In this document: in pieces, positions 18,769 through 28,761 of the stretch
How the letters are laid out: the number at the start of each line of letters is the position of its first letter
How positions within the stretch are numbered: position 1 is the stretch's first letter
Source of the DNA: Blastocatellia bacterium
GTDB taxonomy: Bacteria; Acidobacteriota; Blastocatellia; Pyrinomonadales; Pyrinomonadaceae
Assembly (NCBI GenBank): GCA_016789265.1
Contig: JAEUQK010000018.1
Coordinates: 186,001-250,000, forward strand
Reading direction: 5' to 3'
DNA: 64,000 bases
Position numbers and translations under genes: made by a program
The notes under the pieces: model-generated
What the model was told of the DNA's origin: nothing
The model's database searches: none
Seen by the model: only the letters and a program-made list of their open reading frames with translations

Positions 18769-18801
18769 CGGGGCGTGAAGATCGAATGACATCACGCCCC
18801 G
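18769..18801 (-). terminator. Hairpin between tssC and hcp
   Basis: Perfect 10-bp GC-rich arms CGGGGCGTGA/TCACGCCCCG around a 13-base loop, 10 bases after the tssC stop, with no T-tract on the minus strand. It is probably a 3'-end stabiliser or attenuator at the boundary before hcp. Confidence 0.55.
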
Positions 18802-18810
18802 CGAATAGAA

Positions 18811-20298
18811 CTAACCATTTGCCGGCGGCGGTAGGTCCGCAACCAAACGCAGAGAGACAGAAAGCTCATCGAGCTGGAAGTGAGGCCGCAAGAAAGCGAC
18901 TGCCCGATAACAACCCGGCTTTCCGGGAATTTCGGCCACATCGACGCGGGCTTCTCTCAACGGGTATTTCGCCTTTGTCAGCTGTCCCGCATTATCGTCC
19001 TCAGTGACGTAATTCTTGATCCAGCGATTGAGAAAGTCCTCGGCTTCCGAGCGGGACATGAAGCTCCCGATCTTGTCGCGCATCATCGATTTCAGATAAT
19101 GTGCGAATCTCGAAACCGCAAATATATATTGAAGCTGCGACGAGAGCCGAGCATTAGCGTTTGCAGCGTCGGTGTCATATTTCTTGGCCTTGTTGGCTGA
19201 TTGCGTGGCAAAGAAAGCCGCGTAGTCGGTGCCTTTACAGTGCACAAGTGGAATGAATCCGTTGTCGGAGAATTCCTTTTCACGACGATCGGTGATCGCG
19301 ACCTCGGTAGGACACTTCATTGCGACCTCGCCCTCGTCGGTCTTGAAAGTGTGGGTCGGAAGTCCCTGTACCAGTCCGCCGCCTTCAACACCACGGATCG
19401 CAACGCACCAGCCGTGCATCGAAAACGCCTCAGTTATTCGGGCGCCTAGAGCGTACGCAGCGTTGCCCCACAGGTACTTCTTATGGTCGGTGCCGTCAAC
19501 GTCTTCCTCAAATCGGAAGGTCTCGGTCGGTTTCGTGGCCTCGCCATATGGTTCACGCATCAATACATGAGGCATAGTAAGCCCGACGTAACGTGAGTCT
19601 TCTGATTCACGAAAACTTCGCCACTTCATGTATTCCGTACGGTCGAAGATCTTGGCGACATCACGTACTTCGGTCATCTCGGAGAAGGTATCCCAACCGA
19701 ACATCCCAGCGGAAGCTGCGCTTAAGAAAGGTGCATTCGCTGCCGCCGCAACACCCGAGATCTGCTCGAGAAGGGCAAGGTCCTGCGGGTGATTTCCGAA
19801 TTCGTAATCGCCGATAAGACAGCCGTACGGGGCTCCGCCGAATGTACCGTACTCTTCTTCGTAGATCTTCTTGAAGAGAGTCGACTGGTCAAATTCAAGT
19901 GAACGTTCGAAGTCCTTGAGCAATTCCTTCTTCGTGACGTTCATCATGCGGATCTTGAGTTGCGTGCCGGTCAGGCTGTTCTTGACGAGGTAATGCACTC
20001 CACGCCACGACCCTTCGAGCTTCTGAAAATCCTCATGGTGCATGATCTCGTTCATCTGAGCGGAGATCAGTCGGTCGATCTCAGCGATCCTCGAGTTGAT
20101 CGCAAGATCCATGTTCTTTGACATCGTGAGGGAACCACTCATGACCTGATTCACAAACTCGCCGATCATGTCCTTGGCGCGTTCCTTTTGATAGTCATCG
20201 CGTGCCAGGCGACCTTCACTGAGGATCTGATCCAACAGACTGCCTTCTTGTTCCTGTACTTGCGCCTCAGGGGCGGCTGTTTCTTTTGTCTTTGCCAT
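18811..20298 (-). CDS. tssC: T6SS sheath large subunit TssC (VipB)
   Basis: About 495 residues. The conserved TssC blocks are present: SAQMNEIMHHEDFQKLEGSW, GTFGGAPYGCLIGDYEF, RSFRESEDSRYVGLTMPHVL and the C-terminal KPGCYRAVAFLRPHFQLDEL. It polymerises with TssB into the contractile sheath in the cytoplasm. The start is taken as the ATG at 20298 (MAKTK), because GGAGGG lies about 10 bases upstream and the stop of tssB lies just before it; an in-frame upstream start at 20325 would overlap tssB needlessly. The tight spacing implies translational coupling. Confidence 0.96.
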   Translation of the reverse strand: MAKTKETAAPEAQVQEQEGSLLDQILSEGRLARDDYQKERAKDMIGEFVNQVMSGSLTMSKNMDLAINSRIAEIDRLISAQMNEIMHHEDFQKLEGSWRGVHYLVKNSLTGTQLKIRMMNVTKKELLKDFERSLEFDQSTLFKKIYEEEYGTFGGAPYGCLIGDYEFGNHPQDLALLEQISGVAAAANAPFLSAASAGMFGWDTFSEMTEVRDVAKIFDRTEYMKWRSFRESEDSRYVGLTMPHVLMREPYGEATKPTETFRFEEDVDGTDHKKYLWGNAAYALGARITEAFSMHGWCVAIRGVEGGGLVQGLPTHTFKTDEGEVAMKCPTEVAITDRREKEFSDNGFIPLVHCKGTDYAAFFATQSANKAKKYDTDAANANARLSSQLQYIFAVSRFAHYLKSMMRDKIGSFMSRSEAEDFLNRWIKNYVTEDDNAGQLTKAKYPLREARVDVAEIPGKPGCYRAVAFLRPHFQLDELSVSLRLVADLPPPANG

Positions 20299-20302
20299 AT
20301 AA

Positions 20303-20821
20303 TTAGCCCTCCTGTCCGCCTTCAATGCCGAGGGCGTCGCTCAGTTGTTTCTGCTTGTCCTGGTTCGAGATAATGTCCTCGAGCATGGATTCAAGTTTCT
20401 CGTTTCCATCCATTTTCGATCGAAGATCCGACAATTTCTCGCGCGCTTCGACGAGTTTCCTCAGCGGTTCGACCTGCTGAACGATCCTATCAGGCTCAAA
20501 GTCTTCAATGGACTTGAATTTCAGTTCGACACCCAACTTGCTGCCGTCATCCTGTAATTTGTTATCCGTTGTGTAGGCGAGACGCGGAGCCATTCCTGCC
20601 ATGACCTGGTCAAAATTGTCCGGGTCAATTTCTACGAATTTGCGATTCTTGAATGCCGGAAGCGGATCTTCCGATTTGCCGACGAAATCGCCCATGACGC
20701 CCACTACGAATGGGAGTTCCTTCATCTCGATCGCTCCCCCGACCTCGACGTCGTACGTGATCTGAACGCGAGGCGGCCTTACGCGATCGATCTTGTGTTG
20801 TAAACTTTCCTTTGTTGGCAT
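20303..20821 (-). CDS. tssB: T6SS sheath small subunit TssB (VipA)
   Basis: The 172-residue protein contains the TssB signature ELPFVVGVMGDFVGKSE, then RKFVEIDPDNFDQVMAGMAPR and a C-terminal helical region ending EGGQEG. TssB pairs with TssC to make the contractile sheath and carries the N-terminal-helix region recognised by ClpV or TagJ in other systems. Its 3' end nearly touches tssC. Confidence 0.95.
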   Translation of the reverse strand: MPTKESLQHKIDRVRPPRVQITYDVEVGGAIEMKELPFVVGVMGDFVGKSEDPLPAFKNRKFVEIDPDNFDQVMAGMAPRLAYTTDNKLQDDGSKLGVELKFKSIEDFEPDRIVQQVEPLRKLVEAREKLSDLRSKMDGNEKLESMLEDIISNQDKQKQLSDALGIEGGQEG

Positions 20822-20888
20822 CTACGTATCTCCTTTTATTAGTTTTGTTTGAGTTTTATAACTTCGCAATAAACTTTTAGAATTTGGA

Positions 20889-22088
20889 TCACCAGTCGCT
20901 GCTCGATGTGTCTGCAGCGGGTTCAGAGTAAGAATCTGAGCTCGAGTAATCATCCGAGCCATAACCGGACGAATAGGAACCTTCGACCCCGAGCGTCTCA
21001 CGGATCTGACTTAGGACCCCTTCGTCCTTGATCACATCCTGGAGCCACGAGTCCAAAGGCATATTTCCCCATTTCACCGCCCTCTGCACGAGATATGCGA
21101 CCGGACTGTGCGGCTCTGTGCGCTGAAAGTAAGCCGCTATCTCTCCAAGCCGTTTAAGTGCATCGGCACGTCCTGAAACACTTCCGGACCGCGATCCGCC
21201 GCCGCCGCCCCCGCCTTCACCGGCTTCACCTGTATCGCCTCCGCCGCCCTCCAGGGCAGCCAACTCCTCTTCAGTAGGCTCCGCAGCTCTTTTTTCTGCA
21301 AGTATCTTTTTGAGCTGTGTATGTACCGTGTCAAGCGTCTTGATGATCAGTCCGAGTCCCGGGGTCTGGTTTCGGTCGTATTTTTCTTCATTGACACGGT
21401 CGAGTTCTTTGAGTTCGGCCATGCACTCTTCGATCGCATAATTCGCTTCCTCGCAGAATTGCCGGCGAGTCTGTGCAAGTGCCTTTTTCCATACGTCGGC
21501 CGTTGTCCGGTTCTCACGGGCGGCCTGGTCCTTAAGGTCCTGCCATTTTGCCGCAGTCTCGGTGTCGAAAGCATCCAGACTTTCCGGAATATCGAATCGC
21601 TTCGCATCTTCCCAGTCCGTAAAGCCGAGGCCCTGGATTATCGGCGTCTTCTTGATCGACACCGAACATTGAGTATCCACCCAAGAGACGGCGTTCGCCC
21701 TACCTTCCATATCGCCTTCGTCGATCTCGGGATGAAGCGTATCCCAGAAGCGATCTTGAAGGCCGCTCATGAGTTTTAGAGCATCTCTGAAACCGGCCCA
21801 GCCATAGGTCTTTATCAGCGAATCGGTCAACCAAGATGCGATCTGTATGTCCTTCGTCTTTGTCGACAGCGCGTCAACAGCGAGTTCGATGACCTTTCTG
21901 TGGTCGGCAACCTTGAGATCCGATGACCAATCGCCCTGGCTGATAGGGTCGTCCTCTCGACGGGCTTCGTTTATTTCGTCGTAAAGCCCTGAATAACGCA
22001 TGTTTTCACCCGAAGGACTCTCTTCTGAGATCGGGGAAAACAAAACGTCAAAATCCAGTACCGGCGGTTTCTGGAGTTCCTCACTCAT
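20889..22088 (-). CDS. tssA: T6SS baseplate/cap protein TssA
   Basis: About 399 residues with the ImpA N-terminal domain (LFSPISEESPSGENMRYSGLYDEINEARR in overlapping blocks, DGLIK-like SLIKTYGWAGFRDALKLM) and a C-terminal EPHSPVAYLVQRAVKWG block of the TssA1 type. A Gly-rich linker (about residues 278-300) and an acidic Ser/Asp/Tyr-rich tail (DDYSSSDSYSE) are unusual low-complexity parts. TssA initiates sheath polymerisation at the baseplate. The ATG at 22088 is used because GAGGAG sits about 9 bases upstream; the TTG before it is ignored. Confidence 0.92.
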   Translation of the reverse strand: MSEELQKPPVLDFDVLFSPISEESPSGENMRYSGLYDEINEARREDDPISQGDWSSDLKVADHRKVIELAVDALSTKTKDIQIASWLTDSLIKTYGWAGFRDALKLMSGLQDRFWDTLHPEIDEGDMEGRANAVSWVDTQCSVSIKKTPIIQGLGFTDWEDAKRFDIPESLDAFDTETAAKWQDLKDQAARENRTTADVWKKALAQTRRQFCEEANYAIEECMAELKELDRVNEEKYDRNQTPGLGLIIKTLDTVHTQLKKILAEKRAAEPTEEELAALEGGGGDTGEAGEGGGGGGGSRSGSVSGRADALKRLGEIAAYFQRTEPHSPVAYLVQRAVKWGNMPLDSWLQDVIKDEGVLSQIRETLGVEGSYSSGYGSDDYSSSDSYSEPAADTSSSDW

Positions 22089-22200
22089 CAAAACGCACTC
22101 CTCAATTTATTCAGTACAACGATGAACTGACTGCTACTTTGTACGGGTGAAAACATTCTAAACGAATTCTGCAAATAAAGCATCAAATTTTTGATAGAGG

Positions 22201-22995
22201 CTAATCTCTGTTAAACACTATTGTTTTCAGATCGAGGAGCGGCTTGTCCCTTCCGCTCATCCAATACAGCTTTGAACCTTCGCCCACGTAGATGTCATTT
22301 CCGAGATCACGCCAATCGACTGTCCGGCCAAGACGCACCAGGTCATCCTCGTTCTTCCATGTATTGGCGTAAAGCGACGGTAAGAACATCTCACCCGTCG
22401 TGCCATTCACCATTTCCACTTTCGCCTGCGGCCAATAGACGTCACGGAGAGATTTGCGGTCGAGGAAATCGATAGAAACCACCTGTTCGAAAGGAAGCCA
22501 TACATACGAATCTTTGACAAATGCCTCGAAGACGCACATCGTCAGGTCGTTATAATCTCTAAGGTCCGCATAGCCTTCGCCGTTTATGGTCACGGAAAAT
22601 GCGGGACGAGCCTCATCGACCTGTTCGATCAGCCCTTTAGCGTCGGCCAGTTCTCCTCTTCGAACAAGATCAACGGCCTTTAGCAGTTCCTTTACATAGT
22701 CGGGCAGGCCCATGATCGCCTCTGGCTGAGTGTTGTGCGAAAACAGGTGCATTCGATCGCGCTCGCACTTGAAGTTCTGTTTGTAGATAACTGAACCGAT
22801 CATCGCATTCGGATCCTGGTGTCCGATCGTGTCCAGCTGTTTCTCTGCGCGTTCCCACTCACCCGAAAAACAAGAGAGCTCAAAAAGGAAGGTCCGTGCG
22901 GCAACGTTTGTCGGGTTTGTTTTGACGATCTTTATGGCTTCGTCGATCGCCCCTTTCAGATTACCCGCATCAAGCTGTAGTTTAGCGTCGTTCAT
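22201..22995 (-). CDS. tagJ: T6SS accessory protein TagJ (ImpE/SciE family)
   Basis: The 264-residue protein starts with TPR-like helices (AKLQLDAGNLKGAIDEAI, NVAARTFLFELSCFSGEWERA) and has the ImpE C-terminal blocks FEAFVKDSYVWLPFEQV and DVYWPQAKVEMVNG with LPSLYANTW. ImpE/TagJ binds the sheath protein TssB and helps recruit ClpV in systems that have it. The ATG at 22995 has AAGGA six bases upstream and is preferred over an in-frame start at 23037. The gene sits between tssM and tssA. Confidence 0.92.
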   Translation of the reverse strand: MNDAKLQLDAGNLKGAIDEAIKIVKTNPTNVAARTFLFELSCFSGEWERAEKQLDTIGHQDPNAMIGSVIYKQNFKCERDRMHLFSHNTQPEAIMGLPDYVKELLKAVDLVRRGELADAKGLIEQVDEARPAFSVTINGEGYADLRDYNDLTMCVFEAFVKDSYVWLPFEQVVSIDFLDRKSLRDVYWPQAKVEMVNGTTGEMFLPSLYANTWKNEDDLVRLGRTVDWRDLGNDIYVGEGSKLYWMSGRDKPLLDLKTIVFNRD

Positions 22996-23049
22996 ATTTT
23001 CCTTGTGCCGCGATCGAATACGCGGTCTCCGCACCAAAAGCGGCTCAGA

Positions 23050-26000
23050 CTATTTAACGACCGTCTGCGGAGCCTTCAGATTTCTGAAGAGGCTCTTGTC
23101 AAACGGATCGCCGCCGCTTGGTTTAATGCTTGCAGACAGCGGTTTACCTCCGACCGAATAGGACATCGTGTAGCTTCCGTCAGCCTGCTTTTGAGGTTTC
23201 CCGTCGTCCACGAATTTGAACAATCCCCATACTCCCGGATACGTCTTTGGGCCTGAGGCTGTTGACGTTGACGAGGAAGTATTTGAGTTCGCCGATCCAG
23301 TAGTTGACGCGGTTCCGGATGTTGAGGCGGCATTGACAATGACGCCCGTTTCAGAACCGCTGCCCGGGAATGTTCCGTTGATCGAGCCTGTGCCTTCCGA
23401 ATTTATCTTTTGTCCGTCGATGGAAACCTCGACCAAGGTGCTCTTGTCTCCCTTTAATCTAAATTCGTAGGTGAACTTCGGCGTCGGATTGGTGCCAAAG
23501 AGCGCTTTTCTGAGCGAGATCGCGCTGTTCAGATAGGTAATGAAATCATCCGTGAACTGAATTTCGGCACCTTCTTTTTGTTTAAGCTTCCCATCGGCTT
23601 CTTCAAAATACTTCTCTATCTTTTCCTTGTAGAACTTCGAGAATTTGCCGTCATTAGGGTTCAGGTATGCCGCGAGCTTGGTCAGGTCAGCATCAGCTGA
23701 GCCGTCCTCGAACGGATATCCCTTCTCGATCTCCTTACCGGCCGGCATGATCTCTTGTTTCCACGCCTTGTCGATCTGCTGCTTGACACCCGCGCCTAAG
23801 AGATTGCGCAAGTTTCCGAGCGGCTCCTGGAGCAAGAGAGCGACCTCTTGTGACGACGGCGTCTCGCTAAATGCCGAGAGCAGGTTGGTGATCGCGGTTT
23901 CCCTTTGACGTAGTTTCAAAGGGTCTTCGTCCTTTGCCATTTCAGCGGCGATCTGATTTACCTTGTCGGCTGAAAGGCCGCTAAATGCCTTATGAACGTT
24001 GCCGATCTCGTTCCTATACTTTTCGACAGGAGCGTTCTCCGCCTGGTCCTTCGTACCGATAAAAGTAAACAACGGACGAAATTCCTTCTCCGGCTGGCTG
24101 CCGCCCGTTTCTGACTTCTCTTCCGGCATAACGAAGCTCAATAGCCACTCGATCCAGCCTTCGGTCTCCGGTTTCGCCGAAAGATTGGTATGCTTCGCAA
24201 CTTCGCGAACAAGTATCTTCATCGGCGAGTTTGCGGTTGAGAATGCGAGTAACGCCTGTGTCGCTTCGTCCTTGTTCTTATAGGCCTTTACGTGTGTGTT
24301 CTTTACAAAATTTCGCCAATGGTCGGCATAATCCCGATAGTACCGATCTTGTAAAAGGGAAGCATCAGTTGATTTGGCGACCTCTTTTTTGCCAAGCTCG
24401 CCCATCACCCAATCGTCTTCGCTCAGCTTCTTATCTGCTTCCTGGATGGCGACCTTCATTAGGTCATATCCCGGCCGCGTGAAGGCACTCGGTACCGAAT
24501 AAGATCCTTCGATAAAACTGGTGTCCGCACCATTACGAGTGAGAATAGCCTCAGCCGTGGTTTTGCCGACATTATCGTCGACCTTTTTGGAGATCTCTGT
24601 GATCTGGCGACTGTAATAGCGGTAAACAGCCGGGAAAGCCTGGAGCTTCTTTCGGGTGTCGTCAACCAGCTTTCCGTCCAGGTTTATTCGCGGAAATTTT
24701 ATGTCGGCATCATCTCGGTCAACCTGTTTCGCCCAAAACTCCAGTTGATGCTGTGCAACAAGCTTCATGTCGGGCGGGACCTTTGATTCAGAGACCCAAA
24801 TATCGGCAAGGGCGGTTGAAATATGGCTAGATTCGGCTCGGGACTTATATTCACCCGATAACATCAGGTAAGCCTTCAATAGATCGTAATGCCGGCTTAG
24901 GTTCTGTTCCTCTTTCTCGGTCAACTGGGCCGTGTTCGCAACGGGGTTGCTGTCAGCGAACGCGCGAAGATCACTTTCCAGTTTCTTGACCATCGGCTTC
25001 TTATACCGCTGTTCGATAACGCTGAAGTACATCGGCAACAGCGACTTTCGATACACCTGATTTCCCGAATACATGCCGAACCTCATGTAAATGGGCGCCC
25101 CGTTACGTTCGTAATCGTCGAGACGATCAAGAAGGTCGCGCAGATCCTCGGTCGCATTTATCTCGATCTTCGCTTCGTTCGCCGTCTTATCGAGTGGGTT
25201 CTTTCCGCCATCGGCCTTTACGATCGTCAAGACACGATCACCAAGCTGTTCGGCTTGTTTGAGCATCTGGTTGTTGGAGAAAAGCGATACTGCCGACATC
25301 ACCAGAAGCACGAAAACGACGAACAAGCTGAAGAGCGTGAGCAGCCAACCGAAGATCGGGGCCCGCTGCCGTTGAGCGATAAAGGTTGCCGCAAGATCCT
25401 TGTCCCTTAAGACAACATCGCGGAAAAACCTCTGAGTGAAATAGCCTCCTGCGACAGTCTGTTGACCACCCGCCTGGGCTTTTCCTGCGGGTGCGGCCGT
25501 GAAATAGAATCCGCGGAGAAACGGATTCTCGCTAAACGGATTGGGCCTGAAAAGAGCATTAACGAATCCGCCGAATTTGCGTTTTGCGGTACCGAAGTGA
25601 AGCGGAAAGTTAAAAATTCTGAGCTGGCGAACCGGAGGGAACGGCGCCGAGAGCCTTGCTGTTCTCCGCTTCATTATCGATTCATGCAGGACCGAAAACT
25701 CGCTATCGAATAGGGCCTGAGCGTTCTCGCTCTTCTCTATGGGAATTGTGGCTCCCCAAACAAGTGTCTTATCTTCGGCTTTGGAAGCGGAAAAGGAATC
25801 CCTAAATCCTTCGATCGAGTCGGCGTGTGAGAATACCAGGTAAACCGGAAATCTCAGCTTTAGCCGATGCATCACCTCGTCCAGGCGTGCCCGCTGAACC
25901 TTTGCCAATTCCTCGATCTCGCGTTCATCAGCCTTTAGGATCCTTTCGGCATCGACCACGAGTATAAAGCCATCAATAGGACGGTTTGACCGGTACTTCT

Positions 26001-26625
26001 TAAGCGTCTCGAGAAGTGATGACCACTCATCCGCATCGAGCCCTTCAGTCAGATAGCGGCCGGCGGTATCGAGGAAAACAGCCTCGCTGGTTACCCGCCA
26101 GTCAATATTAGGCGTCGGCCGTATAAAACTCTGTTCGGATTGCCGCTGGCTCGGCAGGGTTTGAAAATTGAGATTTGAACTTATTACAAGCGAACTCTTA
26201 CCTGATCTCGGCTGTCCGGCGACGATGTACCAAGGCAATCCATAGATCGCGTCCTTTCCGCCGGTCCCAAGGTTGGAGGATTTTAGGAACTGAACTGCTT
26301 CTTCTGTTCCGGTTGTGAGATCTGAATAGCTGCCGGACGGAGCATTCAACTTTTGAGCGTTGCCGCCGCCGTCATTGTCTGAAACGCTGGATTCCATTGC
26401 GGCCCCTGCTTGAGCTTTCTTTTTACTTCGCCTCGACATAATGAAGCCAAACAGCAAAACGAAAGGGAGTGTTAACAGAACAAAGGCCACGATTATTATC
26501 GTGCGTTCCATATACCCAATACTCGGATATGGGACCATATAAGTAACCAGTCCCACGATCCCGTAAAGGGAAAGCACGCCGCCGAAACCCAGCGCATATT
26601 TCAATTGGTCAGTGTGCCAACTCAT
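23050..26625 (-). CDS. tssM: T6SS inner-membrane protein TssM (IcmF)
   Basis: The 1191 residues match TssM. Two N-terminal membrane segments (about 12-32 and 42-65) are followed by a cytoplasmic GTPase-like domain with intact Walker A GQPRSGKSS and VFLDTAGRY. A third membrane segment (about 415-437, LLTLFSLFVVFVLLVMSAVS) leads to the large periplasmic part. TssM and TssL form the trans-envelope channel. Near the C-terminus is a Ser/Thr/Ala-rich linker (STSGTASTTGSANS) before the final beta-rich domain. The stop of tssL is about 30 bases upstream of its start. Confidence 0.95.
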   Translation of the reverse strand: MSWHTDQLKYALGFGGVLSLYGIVGLVTYMVPYPSIGYMERTIIIVAFVLLTLPFVLLFGFIMSRRSKKKAQAGAAMESSVSDNDGGGNAQKLNAPSGSYSDLTTGTEEAVQFLKSSNLGTGGKDAIYGLPWYIVAGQPRSGKSSLVISSNLNFQTLPSQRQSEQSFIRPTPNIDWRVTSEAVFLDTAGRYLTEGLDADEWSSLLETLKKYRSNRPIDGFILVVDAERILKADEREIEELAKVQRARLDEVMHRLKLRFPVYLVFSHADSIEGFRDSFSASKAEDKTLVWGATIPIEKSENAQALFDSEFSVLHESIMKRRTARLSAPFPPVRQLRIFNFPLHFGTAKRKFGGFVNALFRPNPFSENPFLRGFYFTAAPAGKAQAGGQQTVAGGYFTQRFFRDVVLRDKDLAATFIAQRQRAPIFGWLLTLFSLFVVFVLLVMSAVSLFSNNQMLKQAEQLGDRVLTIVKADGGKNPLDKTANEAKIEINATEDLRDLLDRLDDYERNGAPIYMRFGMYSGNQVYRKSLLPMYFSVIEQRYKKPMVKKLESDLRAFADSNPVANTAQLTEKEEQNLSRHYDLLKAYLMLSGEYKSRAESSHISTALADIWVSESKVPPDMKLVAQHQLEFWAKQVDRDDADIKFPRINLDGKLVDDTRKKLQAFPAVYRYYSRQITEISKKVDDNVGKTTAEAILTRNGADTSFIEGSYSVPSAFTRPGYDLMKVAIQEADKKLSEDDWVMGELGKKEVAKSTDASLLQDRYYRDYADHWRNFVKNTHVKAYKNKDEATQALLAFSTANSPMKILVREVAKHTNLSAKPETEGWIEWLLSFVMPEEKSETGGSQPEKEFRPLFTFIGTKDQAENAPVEKYRNEIGNVHKAFSGLSADKVNQIAAEMAKDEDPLKLRQRETAITNLLSAFSETPSSQEVALLLQEPLGNLRNLLGAGVKQQIDKAWKQEIMPAGKEIEKGYPFEDGSADADLTKLAAYLNPNDGKFSKFYKEKIEKYFEEADGKLKQKEGAEIQFTDDFITYLNSAISLRKALFGTNPTPKFTYEFRLKGDKSTLVEVSIDGQKINSEGTGSINGTFPGSGSETGVIVNAASTSGTASTTGSANSNTSSSTSTASGPKTYPGVWGLFKFVDDGKPQKQADGSYTMSYSVGGKPLSASIKPSGGDPFDKSLFRNLKAPQTVVK

Positions 26626-26656
26626 TTAGACAATAATTCGCTTCCCGTTGTTCTGA

Positions 26657-27334
26657 CTATACCCGCAGCTTTTCGATCGTTTCCTGCAAAAACTTTGACG
26701 ACAGCAAAAACATCACGAGGTAAACAATAAAACCTAAGCCTACGAACGCCATTGCGCCTATCTTGGCCCAGACCGGCAATCCGCGCTTCTCAGGCGGTTT
26801 TGGTTGGTCGTTTGCTATCCAATTCGGAGATAATTCAACCGCTTTGATCTTCCCAACCTTGACGAGGGCGTTGGCGGTTGTTTGCATTCTCTCCAATAGT
26901 TTTTCCTGCTCATAGACCCCATATTTCCCCTTAAACCCCAGGAGTAGGCAGTAATAATAGATCTCGACCGCATCTTGTGTGATCTCGATCTGACCGAGCA
27001 TGGAATCTAACTTGTCGAAAAACTTATTTCCGGCCAATTGTTCGCCAAAATACTGCAGTTGAAGTGGATTCTTTTCCCACTCGTTGCGGAGAGGGAAATT
27101 GGCCGTAAGAACCGTTTCATCAACAAATGCCGCAAGACCAAATTTCGCAACATTCACGACTTTGTGATTGAACCTGTAGCGTTCTGCCCGTTTTTCGAAA
27201 TCATCCAACATTGACGCAACCTTTGGCCGGAGTTCGTTCGATGGCGCAACAATGCCGGCTTTCAGACGAAGCACGAGGTCAAAAATTGGCCCCGCAAAGG
27301 TGATCAGGTCGTTCTTTGTTGCTGTCTCGGACAT
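26657..27334 (-). CDS. tssL: T6SS inner-membrane protein TssL (DotU)
   Basis: The 225-residue protein is a DotU-type TssL: a cytoplasmic hook of helices (FAAFVDETVL-like GLAAFVDETVLTANFP, then QLQYFGEQLAGNKFFDKLD and YYYCLLLGFKGKYG) and one C-terminal membrane segment (about 197-217). There is no OmpA/peptidoglycan-binding extension, so envelope anchoring must come from elsewhere. It works with TssM and TssK. It is placed directly between tssK and tssM. Confidence 0.95.
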   Translation of the reverse strand: MSETATKNDLITFAGPIFDLVLRLKAGIVAPSNELRPKVASMLDDFEKRAERYRFNHKVVNVAKFGLAAFVDETVLTANFPLRNEWEKNPLQLQYFGEQLAGNKFFDKLDSMLGQIEITQDAVEIYYYCLLLGFKGKYGVYEQEKLLERMQTTANALVKVGKIKAVELSPNWIANDQPKPPEKRGLPVWAKIGAMAFVGLGFIVYLVMFLLSSKFLQETIEKLRV

Positions 27335-27360
27335 TTATTTGGTCGATGTGCGTTCTGACG

Positions 27361-28713
27361 CTAAGGTTTCACGGCGTAAAGTTCGAGCTTTTCGTCTGGT
27401 ATATCACTTGGTACATATACCGAAATGACCTTCGACCCCGCGATACCGTTCCAATAGGGACCGATGTTATCGAGCTGAAAATACTTGAATCCTACACGGG
27501 TCGGTATTGGCGCGGGCGGCGGGCTTGCAAGCGTCAGCACGACGCCGGGAAGCGCTGAACCTATGACGGAATCTATTACGTCCCGTGATGCGATCTTTAC
27601 GACGCGGGGGACGCCCTCGATCAGCTTCGACTCCGGCATCTGCGCGCGAACGGCCAGGTAGAACCCGGCTTCCTTGATCAGCCGTTCATCGTCAATGCGG
27701 CCAACATACAGTGTTTCGCGGGTTTTTTCCAAGGGAATCGCAACGCATCGGCTCGGGATGACAGTCTCGAGAAGCTGTTTTAGCTGAGCGTTAAGGTTGC
27801 TGAAAGTAAAATAAAGATCGTCGTGATCGTATTTCACGATGTCTTTCGGATTCATCTCAAGAGAAAAGGTCATGAGCTGACCAATAAGCCGTACCATTTC
27901 CTCATATAGCCTCTCCGGGTGAAGAACCGGAGAACGGAAGAAATGCGACATTATCGGGATCGAGTTGTTGATCGTGTGCAGCAGCCAAAAGACCGCGACT
28001 TCAGAAGTTGTGAAGTCAGCCAGCGAAGCATTGCTCTGGCGCCGCTGTTCAGCGAGGCTTGCGCCTTTTGTAATTAGGATCTCTACTAACGACCGCAACA
28101 TCGCTGCGAGCCAATCTGATGCTGAGATCTTTAGTATCGGCGGAATGTACTCTTCGGAGATCTTTAGCTGACCAGTCGGAGTTCGCTGCAGTTCAGCGAT
28201 CTTGAAGCTAACGAAACCATCCCGTAGTTCGTCGTCAAAGATCACTCTAAGATTGCTTTTTGCGTATGCAACCGGCTGTTCGTTGGTGCCGGTCGTTTCG
28301 TCCTTTACTTGAGCGCCTTCCTGCAGGTATCTGATATTGCCGTTTGATGCGGCACCGCTCGACTGGAAGTTGGCTTCTCCCATTTTCTTGGCCGGAATCG
28401 CCAAATGCACGCCGAGCCGGTCGGCTTCGACCTTGAAATGATTACCTATCGGCCTTGCAACAGGGACCGATTCCGCATCCGGCACGTTTACAAAAAGTCC
28501 GTCCGGCATTACCGCACGGCAGGTCGCGATCTGAAAATTGCCGTTTGCGATAGCTTCGCCGCTAACCCGGAGTTCGAGCACGCCGTATTCGTGCTGCATT
28601 ATCGAACGCACGCGGGAATTCAACAGTTCTTCATGGTAGTTGTCCAACTGTTGAAAGTGATGCGGCGTCAAGAGCATCCCCTCGTTCCAGACGATTTTGC
28701 GGTATTTGCTCAT
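27361..28713 (-). CDS. tssK: T6SS baseplate-membrane connector TssK
   Basis: The 450 residues show the TssK (ImpJ/VasE) start IVWNEGMLLTPHHFQQLDNY, the family's most conserved block, together with YVGRIDDERLIKEAGFYLAVRA near residue 350 in two overlapping parts. TssK trimers link the baseplate to the TssL/TssM membrane complex through receptor-binding-like C-terminal domains. It is followed by tssL at 26 bases. A 156-base gap with a repeat-like sequence precedes it, so a promoter could lie there. Confidence 0.96.
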   Translation of the reverse strand: MSKYRKIVWNEGMLLTPHHFQQLDNYHEELLNSRVRSIMQHEYGVLELRVSGEAIANGNFQIATCRAVMPDGLFVNVPDAESVPVARPIGNHFKVEADRLGVHLAIPAKKMGEANFQSSGAASNGNIRYLQEGAQVKDETTGTNEQPVAYAKSNLRVIFDDELRDGFVSFKIAELQRTPTGQLKISEEYIPPILKISASDWLAAMLRSLVEILITKGASLAEQRRQSNASLADFTTSEVAVFWLLHTINNSIPIMSHFFRSPVLHPERLYEEMVRLIGQLMTFSLEMNPKDIVKYDHDDLYFTFSNLNAQLKQLLETVIPSRCVAIPLEKTRETLYVGRIDDERLIKEAGFYLAVRAQMPESKLIEGVPRVVKIASRDVIDSVIGSALPGVVLTLASPPPAPIPTRVGFKYFQLDNIGPYWNGIAGSKVISVYVPSDIPDEKLELYAVKP

Positions 28714-28761
28714 ATAAGGTTAGACGACAATAGTAGACCGACTTTTAAAATTAGTAAACAC

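Noticed and set aside
7425..20821. A contractile-tail prophage (Hcp, VgrG, gp25 and sheath resemble phage tail parts)
   Set aside because: TssK, TssL, TssM, ClpV and TagJ are present and there are no capsid, portal, terminase or integrase genes, so it is a T6SS.
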